Positions 12,501 to 18,358 of a DNA stretch of 46,731 nucleotides are shown piece by piece. The notes under the pieces are model-generated. The model was not told where the DNA came from. It did not search any database and was given only the letters and a program-made list of their open reading frames with translations. Position 1 is the stretch's first letter, and each line of letters begins with the position of its first letter. A program made the position numbers and the translations under genes. This stretch comes from Opitutales bacterium (GTDB lineage Bacteria > Verrucomicrobiota > Verrucomicrobiia > Opitutales > JABSRG01). Location: positions 1 to 46,731 of the forward strand of contig JANQKZ010000056.1 in the NCBI GenBank assembly GCA_028280845.1. Reading direction: 5' to 3'.

Positions 12501-13957
12501 CTCGCCGTCGGGACAAAAACCGTCGTCAAATTGCCGGGAATGTCGACCAGTCGAACATCTCCTCCGGAATTATCGAGGTTTACCTGGACATCCAGGTCGA
12601 CCGAGCCCGTTCCGGACAAGCTGCTGTTTTTTCCGCCTAGTGTTCCACTCCCACTCAAAGACCCGGCACCCGCCAGGGCGAGCAGGACTGCCCCGGATGA
12701 AATGAAGATTCCATCTGCATCCAGTCCAAAGACCAGATCAAGGCTGAGCGAGGCGAGCAGGTCCAGAGTGCCATCCAGGGATGGGCTGTCCGATAAGCCC
12801 TGGAGTACCCCCTCAGTGGAGTCGTCAAAATTGTCCCCGGGATCACTGCTTAAACCAGCTGACAGAATGTTGCTATAAGACAGCTCAATCAGAACACTGC
12901 CGGAGGAGGCCGGGATATCGCGGCCAGAGTCGGTGAATCCGCCAAATATGGAATTCACTTCAAATCCAGCCGACTCGAGGCTGGTCACGAGGGCCGATAC
13001 ATTAGCATCCCCGAGAAAATCACCCAAGTCCAAGCTAAAGGTATCCAGGTCAAAAAGGTCACTCAGCGAATCCGCCAAAACCGGCAAACTCAGGCTGTCT
13101 GCCCCAAAGGTGGAAAGATTAAAGAGCCCCAACCAATCCCCAAACTGACTTTCCAAGTCATTTAATGCCGAATCCACAGATTCCGCTAAGGTAAAGGATG
13201 TATCTCCTGTAATAGACGTGCTCCCCACCGTAGGACTCAGAGAGGCAGGAGCATCAATGGTATCAAAGGTCCCGGATATCGAGACACTTGTGGTGACAAA
13301 ACTGAAGGAGACCGGCAGGGGGGGTGCCGGTCCAATCAAATTGAAGTCCAGGGTTCCCGCCACAGTAATCTGTTGCGAAACCGAAAGCGCGTCGGCTGTA
13401 GTCGAATCGGCTATCTCCAGGAGGAGTGTGCCGGAAGCCGTGTTGACAAAGGTTCCAGTGACTGAGGTCGTGCCTGCCGTTTCCACGGCCGCTCCGGGGG
13501 AGAATGTCCCCGAGTTGATCACATTTCCATCGACGGTTCCCTCCACCGTCACCGTCCCTCCGTTTGCAATGTTGAGCTCCGGGGTCGCCAGGGTTCCGTC
13601 AACGGAAAGGACCCCACCGGTTACCGCGATGGTTTCTTCACTATCGATTGCACTCAAACTGACCTCTCCGACATCATAGGTAATGGTCTGATCACCGGCA
13701 AGGTCTTCAATAATGACCGAGTCCCCGTCTTCAGGAACCCGTCCCAAGTCCCAATTTGCGGCATCACTCCAATTACCCCCTGAGGCCGAATCCCAAGTTA
13801 TGGTTTCACCGGTTCCAGCACTGGATGGCACCCCGGAGGGGATCGCCATATCTACGACAATCGGGGCAGCACCGTCGGCAGACAAGAGAATGCGCGGCTC
13901 CAATTGTTCCACACGAAAGGTGTGTGGATCGGAAAACTGTCGGGAGAGCGTAGACAA
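3518..13957 (-). CDS. Giant LEPR-XLL surface/secreted protein (3479 aa)
   Basis: A 3479-residue extracellular-type protein. The N-terminus carries the LEPR-XLL motif (LEPRILLSADG, residues 19-29), a signature named from the start of very large bacterial proteins. No hydrophobic Sec signal core precedes it. Residues about 50-240 contain a GNWSDAANW-type beta module. Three tandem repeats of about 148 residues begin near residue 710. Residues to about 2540 are low-complexity beta-strand repeats rich in Ser, Gly, Thr and Phe. Four repeats near 2560-2960 pair an SdrD/B-like fold with EF-hand-type loops (DVNGNGELDDGE, DTNQNGVLDATE), suggesting calcium binding. A helical region, a Calx-beta-like section and an acidic tail (EEDEEDEEDGDD) end it. 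There are no RTX nonapeptides. The TTG start at 13957 has GAGGA 7 nt upstream and a stop lies just upstream in frame. It is divergent from the export operon, its likely exporter. Its activity is unknown; adhesin or surface fibre is a guess. Confidence 0.9.
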   Translation of the reverse strand: MSTLSRQFSDPHTFRVEQLEPRILLSADGAAPIVVDMAIPSGVPSSAGTGETITWDSASGGNWSDAANWDLGRVPEDGDSVIIEDLAGDQTITYDVGEVSLSAIDSEETIAVTGGVLSVDGTLATPELNIANGGTVTVEGTVDGNVINSGTFSPGAAVETAGTTSVTGTFVNTASGTLLLEIADSTTADALSVSQQITVAGTLDFNLIGPAPPLPVSFSFVTTSVSISGTFDTIDAPASLSPTVGSTSITGDTSFTLAESVDSALNDLESQFGDWLGLFNLSTFGADSLSLPVLADSLSDLFDLDTFSLDLGDFLGDANVSALVTSLESAGFEVNSIFGGFTDSGRDIPASSGSVLIELSYSNILSAGLSSDPGDNFDDSTEGVLQGLSDSPSLDGTLDLLASLSLDLVFGLDADGIFISSGAVLLALAGAGSLSGSGTLGGKNSSLSGTGSVDLDVQVNLDNSGGDVRLVDIPGNLTTVFVPTASGTATLDLSATVGTLSLDFTGTYSLNADLVALSVDQSLALALTGTLELPGFEDASGMAAAISITGAYDSGADTWTLTGDASGITLLGFSLNSASFSVDFAPGDFSGSASASMTLDFFESGSSPINLAISTTFDDTAITIDANANIDSLALNGGGGDTLFSLTTASLDLSLTGDMVANTLSGTLDFAAGSALFNPNQTDYTASVTDGDDADSDALTGSFDFSGDAFSLTVDQLDIAVAGVFTLSASGAAIAYQREEADASKEIASIASAQLEITAFLPSDGGDPLTFSLSDISVRQNGFSVGNASFSIGESISVGDALTIVNPELSVSGLDYTAGSAPTGTFELSAANATLFEGSSTSATVTTVSGGFDLESKAFSLTLGSLEMNADGVFDLSASDIAFGYDPAGDSSQEVASVSSVGITILALESADGTQPSFTLDNLSVRLDGFSLGQATFTYSENIVVGGVLTVVNPSVTLTDVNYTIGGSVSGTFGIGADSASLFEGGSSSATVTTIQGSFDLNSKAFSLGFATLEVNIEDTFVVTGSSIDFNYDPTGPPDQTIVSVASVTASLPALNVSGTVTDLVVGADASFQLASLSLDTAGLAESLGIASFLPFTINGIEVVFGTTAGGKSDFTSFTLSVSGAFNFDAMGDLPFTPILTIGTSELSEDGVNTFDFTIAIDNGEVVPIDLGPITIGFSDLSVGSTAVLSGSITLGGYQNGVFVTDFGGSISLESDGELNSVVGGAGISISGSFDADSGILDVAATLSVSFNIGDNVSVTDASLDFAMEISTAGNAPQLDSLSLEGANVSSVVLDFNSIMSLEATGVSLNFNPGAGQNIAEFASLSATFPSLAGFTGTALNFGIGSNGDLVALDGFGVDLSLPGFADIKWPDWLPIEISELAVVWPDFNNNPFDFSLIFSATVSGLHGLSNLSFTGSLEGVVIDIGDLIDGKFPITSFASIGVGIEGDLFGGTIEMDLFLAILRFDADGNVIDNSDLVTPVAEKVLYGGITGGFTTAAGTGFQARFGLSELGPLQGYVEVDSPQVLEPISGLAITGFRAGVTFNTTLPSITDPKELDSDAFKPQNELSLEEWQDLLTEAVINQQATSTGSFLDAFSQPMRFEGGATLFSIYASENAFRADIDILFDTEGRFLIDAVATFGNSLSLNMKFYADLSNVGSGSGTLLFLSELPSDDPVLTFYGSIQFLFGGSATGDEDNPAGEVQIIITGGVDMDALGLATLTIEGTLTLTFLDQTFTADLDGRVSLSLLGDLLEIEGTLTIDSSGSGTAIWGVLTIVPDFSDLESLGIFASGNATFRLNTTDTDITETLTLFGSEEDFLLQAETFSVIIDGSVTFQNGGSDWFYFDGLFAMQINNSGLDVLLTGSLTLGEADDPILEFSVLAYMAIRSSGFAAEFSLSLSTNFPASWGVSLSGSFLLRINTTGTTQSFTIPAGFIEGQGAQTFSVSGGINSATGSAYLIIEATDVNLTIQGISMTGSLDIEVSTSEIIMQASLSFSVHVGGRDLMTFSVSGGFLVNQDGLAAALDLSLSSNAFSDFGFGLSGSFVLQINTINQQVSFSDLGINLPAGPYFLIQATGSLTILSETLSGSFTFEITSSQVSLTVSASMSVVIGGTTLFSFNISGGITFYGGNHRGIAAVFTASLGTNGSSDFDFSLGADASFTIALNTTNRSRTVAGTSITASTFFLDTSTSFTVGGFQMNGTFTFILSSNSITITASASLDLFGATFSISGDFFLNNQGVALSIDVSVDVISSSIMTIRGTFTLNINTTNSTRFGIAAGSAEFSITGAKVSFIGITLSGSISISSSGLIDIPSSDPLTLSILGQTASLSGYVNFSTGYFNLTGTINISLGSRSVAQISGSMSITVFRERFGWLTLSGVHGTMDASLRVFNISIMRLSSSVSIASDGTFSFSVSASFTIASIVNASGSFSISIDSSRRMSVSFSGSFNVFNRFKGSFSGAASSKTGRWWVSGSATISMGNDNLGAKVTFSAYLSNFSGFSTTVSGSAWARVRILKKTIGIEGSFSASIGSSGIATLRVSGRVCVIICASAHKTIHMNFKTGRIYLSDIGDATVFLDVNGNGELDDGEPFTITNDVGEFDFLAATFNEDDDALATTLGALSIYDTNQNGVLDATEGQLLVTGGTDIDTGESNPDTAVLDDSLLTQNIGLVGATVFWDANLNGQLDAGEFEVITDENGSFTFVSEQDETEAAKLGSLAAYDLDGDGQISEDEGLFYAEGGTSVTTGEANDGVILLVDATEVGDSGLVGGLIFLDANSNGVWDEESEPSTYSHADGHYTFRPEDKESHQASLGYLSEFDSNGNGVIDPEEGSLVRLGGELIGDEDERDVNLHFDANEPRGYLIYSDAVVFLDLNGNGLLDSGETSTMTDEAGFYSFLTGDEISSDLGELEAFDTNGNGIIDLEEGSFVSFGGIDNRTGTANTETVISPASLAGSGFNNSTTHITHLLYDLMVNRGYSQIDGEEIISDALGFVPGTSPLNIIPIEELADFYDGTEYTFNEDEARLLAQSSKLSTVNITIDQLIEILRPDLTPVQVDDIVTTAINDILIDAVENDPNDDQDIYVDENGEFNDRDADLDLTQADTVRAILARVEELAGVDIDDEFANGMAITLANINALALAYFEAETLKITTAFARLKILMQTVYFESAREAFLQQIPASEFVDRFTGDNLLSLLNTFEIAAENEEPLIEAANQLEGPSTEPLVVDFQIFDLDGLSSLVEVAFQDIDGLLVDFELKTEDGVNYTLTLFPRTDIRTAGQLEIRADDLHVQNSEAIQRIDYRILPIVSAEDPRLVLLDGALFMEFDISLDAPATFDVFVDYNIGAQSAVGPDTSESLTGSASFAAGQQSQTLAVPFSYSNAVRQGGTQLDVEVLNQDGAAIRNQSNLSSFTYNTDEAIIPFLSAEAGDTEAVSAVGFDPFSIDWLAIEEDEEDEEDGDDRASSDDDSLDMRGDAVDVVDAARRAGLNPGF
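5050..6290 (-). repeat. Four EF-hand/SdrD-like repeats in the giant protein
   Basis: Four units of roughly 95-105 residues each begin with a beta strand leading into a DxNxNGxxDxGE-type loop. These are VFLDVNGNGELDDGE, VFWDANLNGQLDAGE, IFLDANSNGVWDEE and VFLDLNGNGLLDSGE. Each is followed about 45 residues later by a second Asp-rich loop such as DTNQNGVLDATEG or DLDGDGQISEDEG. The pattern is that of calcium-binding EF-hand or dockerin-type loops within SdrD/B-like modules. Confidence 0.8.
10500..11835 (-). repeat. Three tandem ~148-residue repeats inside the giant protein
   Basis: Equivalent phrases recur at even spacing: GDAFSLTVDQL near 11830, SKAFSLTLGSL near 11383 and SKAFSLGFATL near 10942. 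The periods are 447 and 441 nt. Each unit also carries an SVRxxGFS segment, a VVNP or IVNP segment and an LFEG-SSATVTT segment; the third unit diverges after its first half. The repeats are divergent at DNA level, so they are old duplications. Confidence 0.8.
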
Positions 13958-14130
13958 GATGAATTCCTCGTAAGAAGATGACCGATTTCACCGACTGACA
14001 ATCTTTTTCTGAGCAGGGGGCTCTCCATTTCCGTCTTTAACCTGGAAAAGATCGCCCATGAAAGCGGAAACAAAACAGAGGAGTGATCCGTTGGCTTCAC
14101 TACGAAACTGTGGGGAGGGGAAGATCCGCA

Positions 14131-14158
14131 TTGAGTTCACCAGGAAAGTCCATATAAC
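14131..14158 (+). promoter_or_regulatory. Candidate sigma-70 promoter of the export operon
   Basis: TTGAGT at 14131-14136 and TATAAC at 14153-14158 are separated by 16 nt and lie about 30 nt before the ATG at 14190. This is the best -35/-10 pair I find in the 232-bp divergent region between the giant gene and the tolC-like gene. It is judged by eye only. No clear Shine-Dalgarno site precedes the ATG. Confidence 0.35.
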
Positions 14159-14189
14159 ATGGTAAGAATCTTGCGCTATTCTTGTCTCT

Positions 14190-15746
14190 ATGAAAAATGC
14201 CTTCCTTATCCCCCTAGGCCTGCTGATTGCTGGTTGGCTTCCGCTAACTCTTGCTGCAAATCCATTGACTTTGGAGCAGGCCATGATGCGAGCCTTCAAA
14301 GATAATTTAGGGCTTCAGATTGAAGCCATTGAACCCGAAATTGCCCGTGACACCTTGGGAGCGGAATGGGGAGGGTTTGATCCAAATTTCTTTTTTGAGG
14401 CCAACTATCTGGATTCGTCCAAGCCTCAGAATACTCTCGATTTCTTATCTACCGGACAGGTCGTTACAGATCGTGTCTTCGAGGAAGAAAACAACCTGTT
14501 GAATACCGGAATCGGGGTCACCACTCCCTATGGGACTGAAGTGGAATTCCTGACCCGGGTCTCTGAACTGGACAATTCCGTAAACCGGGAAAGCCCGGTT
14601 GCCATCTTTAACCCGGAATACGAAGCCTTTATGGGGGTTAATATCACCCAACCCCTGCTGAAAAACTTTGGTTACCATAACAATATGAGCGGCGTAAACC
14701 TGGCCCGTCTCGGCATTTCTATCGCTGAGTATGACCAGCAGATCGCAGTGACAAATGTCGCGATCGAAGTGGTGAATACCTACTGTGATCTAGCCTTTGG
14801 AGAGCAGAATCTAAAAAATAAGCAGAATTCCGTCGAGCTGGCCCAGCGCTTTGTCGAAGAAACAGAAAAGCGGATCGAGGCAGGTTTCCTCAAGCCCATC
14901 GATTTAGATGAGGCCCGTGTCCAATTGTCGGAGAGTCAGGAAGAAGTTATGCTCGCGGAAGACTACGTCCGGGAGCGCCGCACCATGTTGGGTCAACTCC
15001 TTGGCATTGAGGACTTCAACACCGCCAGCGCAATCACCACGATCCTTCCCCGATTGCTATGGGACAAGGCTTCTCCGGTGGAAAGCATGGTGGATACGGC
15101 TAAATCCAGCCGGCCGGATTACCAGAGAGCCACCGCGGCGGCTGAACAGGCCGAAATCCGACAAAATTATGCCCGTAACCAAAAAATGCCTCAACTGAAC
15201 TTCCTCTTTTCCTACGGATTGAATGGACTCAGTAACTCTTACGGGAACAGTTACGATGATTTATTTGATGGGGAAACCCCTACTTGGAGCGCAGGAATTG
15301 TTTTCTCCGTTCCTATCGGAAGAATGCAGGGACGGGCTGAGTCCATGACCCAGGAGCGCCGCAAGCGGCAGGCACAACTGGACATCAACCGGATTGCTCA
15401 AAGCATCGATCTCGACGTCCGCAATGCGGTGGCACGGCTTCAGGCTCTCGAAGCCCAGGTAGAAACCGCAAAAGCTTCCGTCCGCCTCGCGGAAAGCACA
15501 CTGGAAGCGGAAGCCAAACGCCTGGAAGTGGGACAAACCACGAATTTTCGGGTCTTGCAGATTTTTGATAAGTTAACCGATGCCCAAACCCGTCAATTGG
15601 CTGGTGAGGTGGAACTCCAAAAAGCTACGGTCCACCTGTGGGCGGTGACAGGGGTCATCTTGAACAATTTCAACTTTGTCCTCGAGGACAGTTCAGACAA
15701 TAAAGAAGGTTACTGGGACTGGTTGCTCAATCGCCAGAATTACTAA
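14190..15746 (+). CDS. TolC-like outer-membrane efflux/secretion channel
   Basis: A 518-residue outer-membrane factor. A signal peptide (FLIPLGLLIAGWLPLTLAAN) is followed by the family start NPLTLEQAMMRAFKDNLGL, then two halves rich in long amphipathic helices. The halves include an AQRFVEETEKRIEAGFLKPIDLDEARVQL segment near residues 220-250 and a second, equivalent RLEVGQTTNFRVLQIFDKL segment near 450. This duplicated alpha-barrel pattern is typical of TolC. It is the first gene of a tight operon with two HlyD-type adaptors, an M50/HlyD protein and a SecA-like ATPase, so it is probably the outer-membrane exit of that machine. A multidrug efflux role is possible, but no RND or ABC pump is encoded nearby. 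Confidence 0.9.
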   Translation: MKNAFLIPLGLLIAGWLPLTLAANPLTLEQAMMRAFKDNLGLQIEAIEPEIARDTLGAEWGGFDPNFFFEANYLDSSKPQNTLDFLSTGQVVTDRVFEEENNLLNTGIGVTTPYGTEVEFLTRVSELDNSVNRESPVAIFNPEYEAFMGVNITQPLLKNFGYHNNMSGVNLARLGISIAEYDQQIAVTNVAIEVVNTYCDLAFGEQNLKNKQNSVELAQRFVEETEKRIEAGFLKPIDLDEARVQLSESQEEVMLAEDYVRERRTMLGQLLGIEDFNTASAITTILPRLLWDKASPVESMVDTAKSSRPDYQRATAAAEQAEIRQNYARNQKMPQLNFLFSYGLNGLSNSYGNSYDDLFDGETPTWSAGIVFSVPIGRMQGRAESMTQERRKRQAQLDINRIAQSIDLDVRNAVARLQALEAQVETAKASVRLAESTLEAEAKRLEVGQTTNFRVLQIFDKLTDAQTRQLAGEVELQKATVHLWAVTGVILNNFNFVLEDSSDNKEGYWDWLLNRQNY

Positions 15747-15751
15747 TCCAG

Positions 15752-16534
15752 ATGCGCTGCATGGTTCACCCTTTTCGACCCTGCCAGGACATGCTCCTCC
15801 CTTTCCTTATCTGGTTTATTGCTTTTGCAAGTCCGGCTGGGGCCAACACGGACATCACCGCCAATGCGCTCATTTTTCCGAAAGAGGAGATTGAGCTCAG
15901 CTTCGCCACCCCCGGAATCCTGAAGAAAATTCATGTGGAGGACGGGGAGACGGTCCAGGCCGGCCAGTTGCTCGCCGAACTGGAGGATGAATTGGAGCAA
16001 TTAGAATCGGCTCGATATGAAAAAATCCTGGAGAAAAAGCGCTTTGAGTATGAAGGGTCGGCGCAATTGGTGGCGGATAGAATCATCAGCAACGACGAGG
16101 CCCTCGAACGAAAACTTGAATTCGATATCGCCCAACTCCAGGACAAACAGGCCAAGGAAAATCTTCGACGCAAACAGATCGTTGCCCCCCTCGACGGGGT
16201 AGTGGTCGCCCACCATGGCGACGCCGGAGAGTGGGTCAGCCTGGGATTGGCCGTGCTTGAGTTAGTCTTCATCGATGAGGTGTTCGCCCAGCTTTTACTT
16301 CCAGACAAGATCGGATTGACCCTTTCCAAAGGCGACCCGGCCAAGGTCACCCTCCCCTCACTTGACCCGGATAAGGAATTTGAGGGCAAAATCGATTTTA
16401 TTGATCCGAGGATTAATGCCTCGAGCGGCCTCATGAGGATTCGGGTCATCATCCCCAATCCGGATCATATCATCCGACCCGGAATGCGAGCCGACGTCCG
16501 GCTGCTCCCCAGATCTGGAAGCACAAACCCCTGA
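15752..16534 (+). CDS. Short HlyD-type periplasmic adaptor (membrane fusion protein)
   Basis: A 260-residue membrane-fusion protein. A signal peptide (MLLPFLIWFIAFASPAGA) precedes a split lipoyl/barrel-sandwich domain: IHVEDGETVQAGQLLAELED near residue 50 and IVAPLDGVVVAHHGDAGEWV near 145. A short coiled-coil hairpin (about residues 70-135) lies between them, and a beta-barrel with IDPRINASSGLMRIRV completes it. Such adaptors bridge an inner-membrane complex to TolC. It starts 5 nt after the tolC-like stop. The hairpin is short for the family, and the protein seems fully periplasmic or membrane-associated, without a cytosolic domain. It is one of three lipoyl-type adaptor modules encoded in this operon. 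Confidence 0.87.
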   Translation: MRCMVHPFRPCQDMLLPFLIWFIAFASPAGANTDITANALIFPKEEIELSFATPGILKKIHVEDGETVQAGQLLAELEDELEQLESARYEKILEKKRFEYEGSAQLVADRIISNDEALERKLEFDIAQLQDKQAKENLRRKQIVAPLDGVVVAHHGDAGEWVSLGLAVLELVFIDEVFAQLLLPDKIGLTLSKGDPAKVTLPSLDPDKEFEGKIDFIDPRINASSGLMRIRVIIPNPDHIIRPGMRADVRLLPRSGSTNP

Positions 16535-16539
16535 CCGCG

Positions 16540-18357
16540 TTGAAGGACTTCCTCCAACCCGGCGACCTTGAAAAACTACAGGCACTTCGCCAATTCAAAG
16601 GCCTGCCCAAATCGTTTTGGCCGGAATATGTCCAGTGGTTTAAAAACTCGATTCCAGGGGTGGAGGAAGCCTGGGTAATTCTTGCTCACGGGAACGCCGG
16701 TCAATGGCAAATCATTGCCGGAACGCTCATGGTGAAAGAAGCGATTCCAATGCAGGAGATGGCCTCGGCGGTCCAGAGTTTAGCAAGCGTCCCCCCCAGC
16801 CCATGCTCCATCTCTGCGGGAGGATCCCTTGGAGCCCTCAGCTTAGCCATTGGGGATAATGAGCCACTCTGCGCTCTTCTCATTTCCTGGGGAGGCTCTC
16901 CCGCCAACCTGGAATCAGTCCTCCGGTTTCTCATTTTTACCTCAGATGTTCCCCTGGCCTTTAAACGGTTCAATGAAGGAGAGGCCGAACGTTGGAAGGA
17001 CACTCCCAGTTTTGACACCCTTAAGGTGGCCACCAAGGTATTCGAGCAGGACCAGTTTTTGCCCTCGGCCATGGCGCTCTGTAACGAGTTAGCCAAAACC
17101 TTTGGTTCGGATATGGCTTTCCTGGGTTGGCATCGGAACGGTTACACCCGCCTGGTCGCCGCCAGTCATCTCGAAAAGATCGAAACGAAAATGGAAGCCG
17201 CGAGATTAATTGAAGCGGCAATGGACGAAACTTTCGATCAGGATGATGAAATCACCTGGCCCTCAATCCAGGACTCGATCCGGATCACTCGCGATCATGA
17301 GCAGTACGCAGCCACCTTGGCCCACCCACAGTTAGTTTCCCTGCCGCTACGGAGCCACGGAAAAACGATTGGGGTTCTCATGCTCCAACGATCCGGAGTG
17401 CCCTATCACCGGAAAGAACTGCTCAGCCTGCGCCTGATCGGTGACCAGGTAGGCAGTTACCTCGAACAACTCGATACAACCGGTCGCCCCTTCCCCCACC
17501 GCCTTTGGAAAACCACCCGGCAAAGCCTGAAGGGGTTCCTCGGGCCGACCCATACCGGGGCTAAACTGCTAGGCCTCTTCATCTCGATTCTCCTCCTCGC
17601 CGGATTCCTTATCCCCGTTCCTTACAGGGTGGAAGCTCCCTTTGTCGTGCGCGCCTCATCCCAGGCCTTTATCCCCGCTCCCTTCAGCGGATACCTCGAA
17701 TCGATCGAGGTGGCAACGGGTAGCCAGGTCGACGAGGGTCAATTGCTCCTCAAATTAGATTCTACCGAATGGACTTGGGAAGCCGCCCGGGCCCAGGCGG
17801 ACCTGGACCGCTATCAAAGCGAAGCCCTCCGGGCTGAGAGTGAAGGAGAGTTTGCCGCCATGCAGGTGTTTCTGGCCCAGGCTGAACAAGCTTCCGCCAT
17901 CCTCCAGCTTGCTCAAATTCGCTTGGAAAGCGCAGAGGTCAGAGCGCCGTTTGCTGGAATTATATCAGAAGATGGCGATCTCGAGGAGCAATTGGGAGCC
18001 CCCGTCACCCAGGGTGACCTGCTCATGAAAATCGCCCGCCTCGAGGACCTCTATCTCGTCTTAGACATCGATGAATCCGACATCTCCGATGTCGCGATTG
18101 GCCGCCCCGGGGTAGCCTCGTTCGCTTCTGCCGTGGGAGAAACCTATCCGCTCGAGATCCGCCTCTTGCACCCCACGGCCTTTCCTAAGGAATCGGGCAA
18201 TATCTTCTTTGCTGAGGCAGATTTTACGGCCCAGCCTGAGGACTGGTGGCGGCCAGGCATGACCGGACTCGCCAAGATTGAAGCGGGGCGCCGCAGCTTC
18301 ATCTGGATTATGACTCACCGCGCGATCGATTGGCTTCGTCTCTTTTTCTGGATTTAA
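16540..18357 (+). CDS. GAF domain-TM-HlyD adaptor fusion
   Basis: A 605-residue inner-membrane adaptor. About residues 172-311 have the look of a GAF domain: ALCNELAKTFGSDMAFLGW, then an AAMDETFDQ helix, then LVSLPLRSHGKTIGVLMLQR. A membrane helix follows at about 342-364 (LLGLFISILLLAGFLIPV). The periplasmic part is a HlyD-type barrel-sandwich: FSGYLESIEVATGSQVDEG, a coiled coil and VRAPFAGIISEDGDLEEQLG. The C-terminal beta-barrel ends in a second hydrophobic stretch (LRLFFWI). The first in-frame start is TTG at 16540, 5 nt after the preceding stop. A cytosolic GAF-like domain on an export adaptor suggests a docking or sensing role on the cytoplasmic side. The HlyD part is certain; the GAF call rests on pattern similarity. 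Confidence 0.85.
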   Translation: MKDFLQPGDLEKLQALRQFKGLPKSFWPEYVQWFKNSIPGVEEAWVILAHGNAGQWQIIAGTLMVKEAIPMQEMASAVQSLASVPPSPCSISAGGSLGALSLAIGDNEPLCALLISWGGSPANLESVLRFLIFTSDVPLAFKRFNEGEAERWKDTPSFDTLKVATKVFEQDQFLPSAMALCNELAKTFGSDMAFLGWHRNGYTRLVAASHLEKIETKMEAARLIEAAMDETFDQDDEITWPSIQDSIRITRDHEQYAATLAHPQLVSLPLRSHGKTIGVLMLQRSGVPYHRKELLSLRLIGDQVGSYLEQLDTTGRPFPHRLWKTTRQSLKGFLGPTHTGAKLLGLFISILLLAGFLIPVPYRVEAPFVVRASSQAFIPAPFSGYLESIEVATGSQVDEGQLLLKLDSTEWTWEAARAQADLDRYQSEALRAESEGEFAAMQVFLAQAEQASAILQLAQIRLESAEVRAPFAGIISEDGDLEEQLGAPVTQGDLLMKIARLEDLYLVLDIDESDISDVAIGRPGVASFASAVGETYPLEIRLLHPTAFPKESGNIFFAEADFTAQPEDWWRPGMTGLAKIEAGRRSFIWIMTHRAIDWLRLFFWI

Positions 18358-18358
18358 G

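Noticed and set aside
3518-13957. Reading the giant protein as a classical RTX toxin with a type I ABC exporter
   Set aside because: No GGxGxDxUx nonapeptide repeats are visible, and no ABC ATPase gene lies nearby. Calcium-type loops are of the EF-hand/SdrD style instead.
4100-13973. Many open frames of 60-200 codons on the plus strand opposite the giant gene
   Set aside because: They mirror the repetitive antisense of the real frame, are rich in Ser/Pro/Arg/Lys without domain patterns, and lack ribosome sites. The minus-strand frame is continuous over 10 kb with recognisable motifs.
14190-18357. Calling the TolC/HlyD genes a multidrug efflux pump
   Set aside because: There is no RND, MFS or ABC pump in the operon; the remaining members are an M50/PqqD fusion and a SecA-like ATPase.
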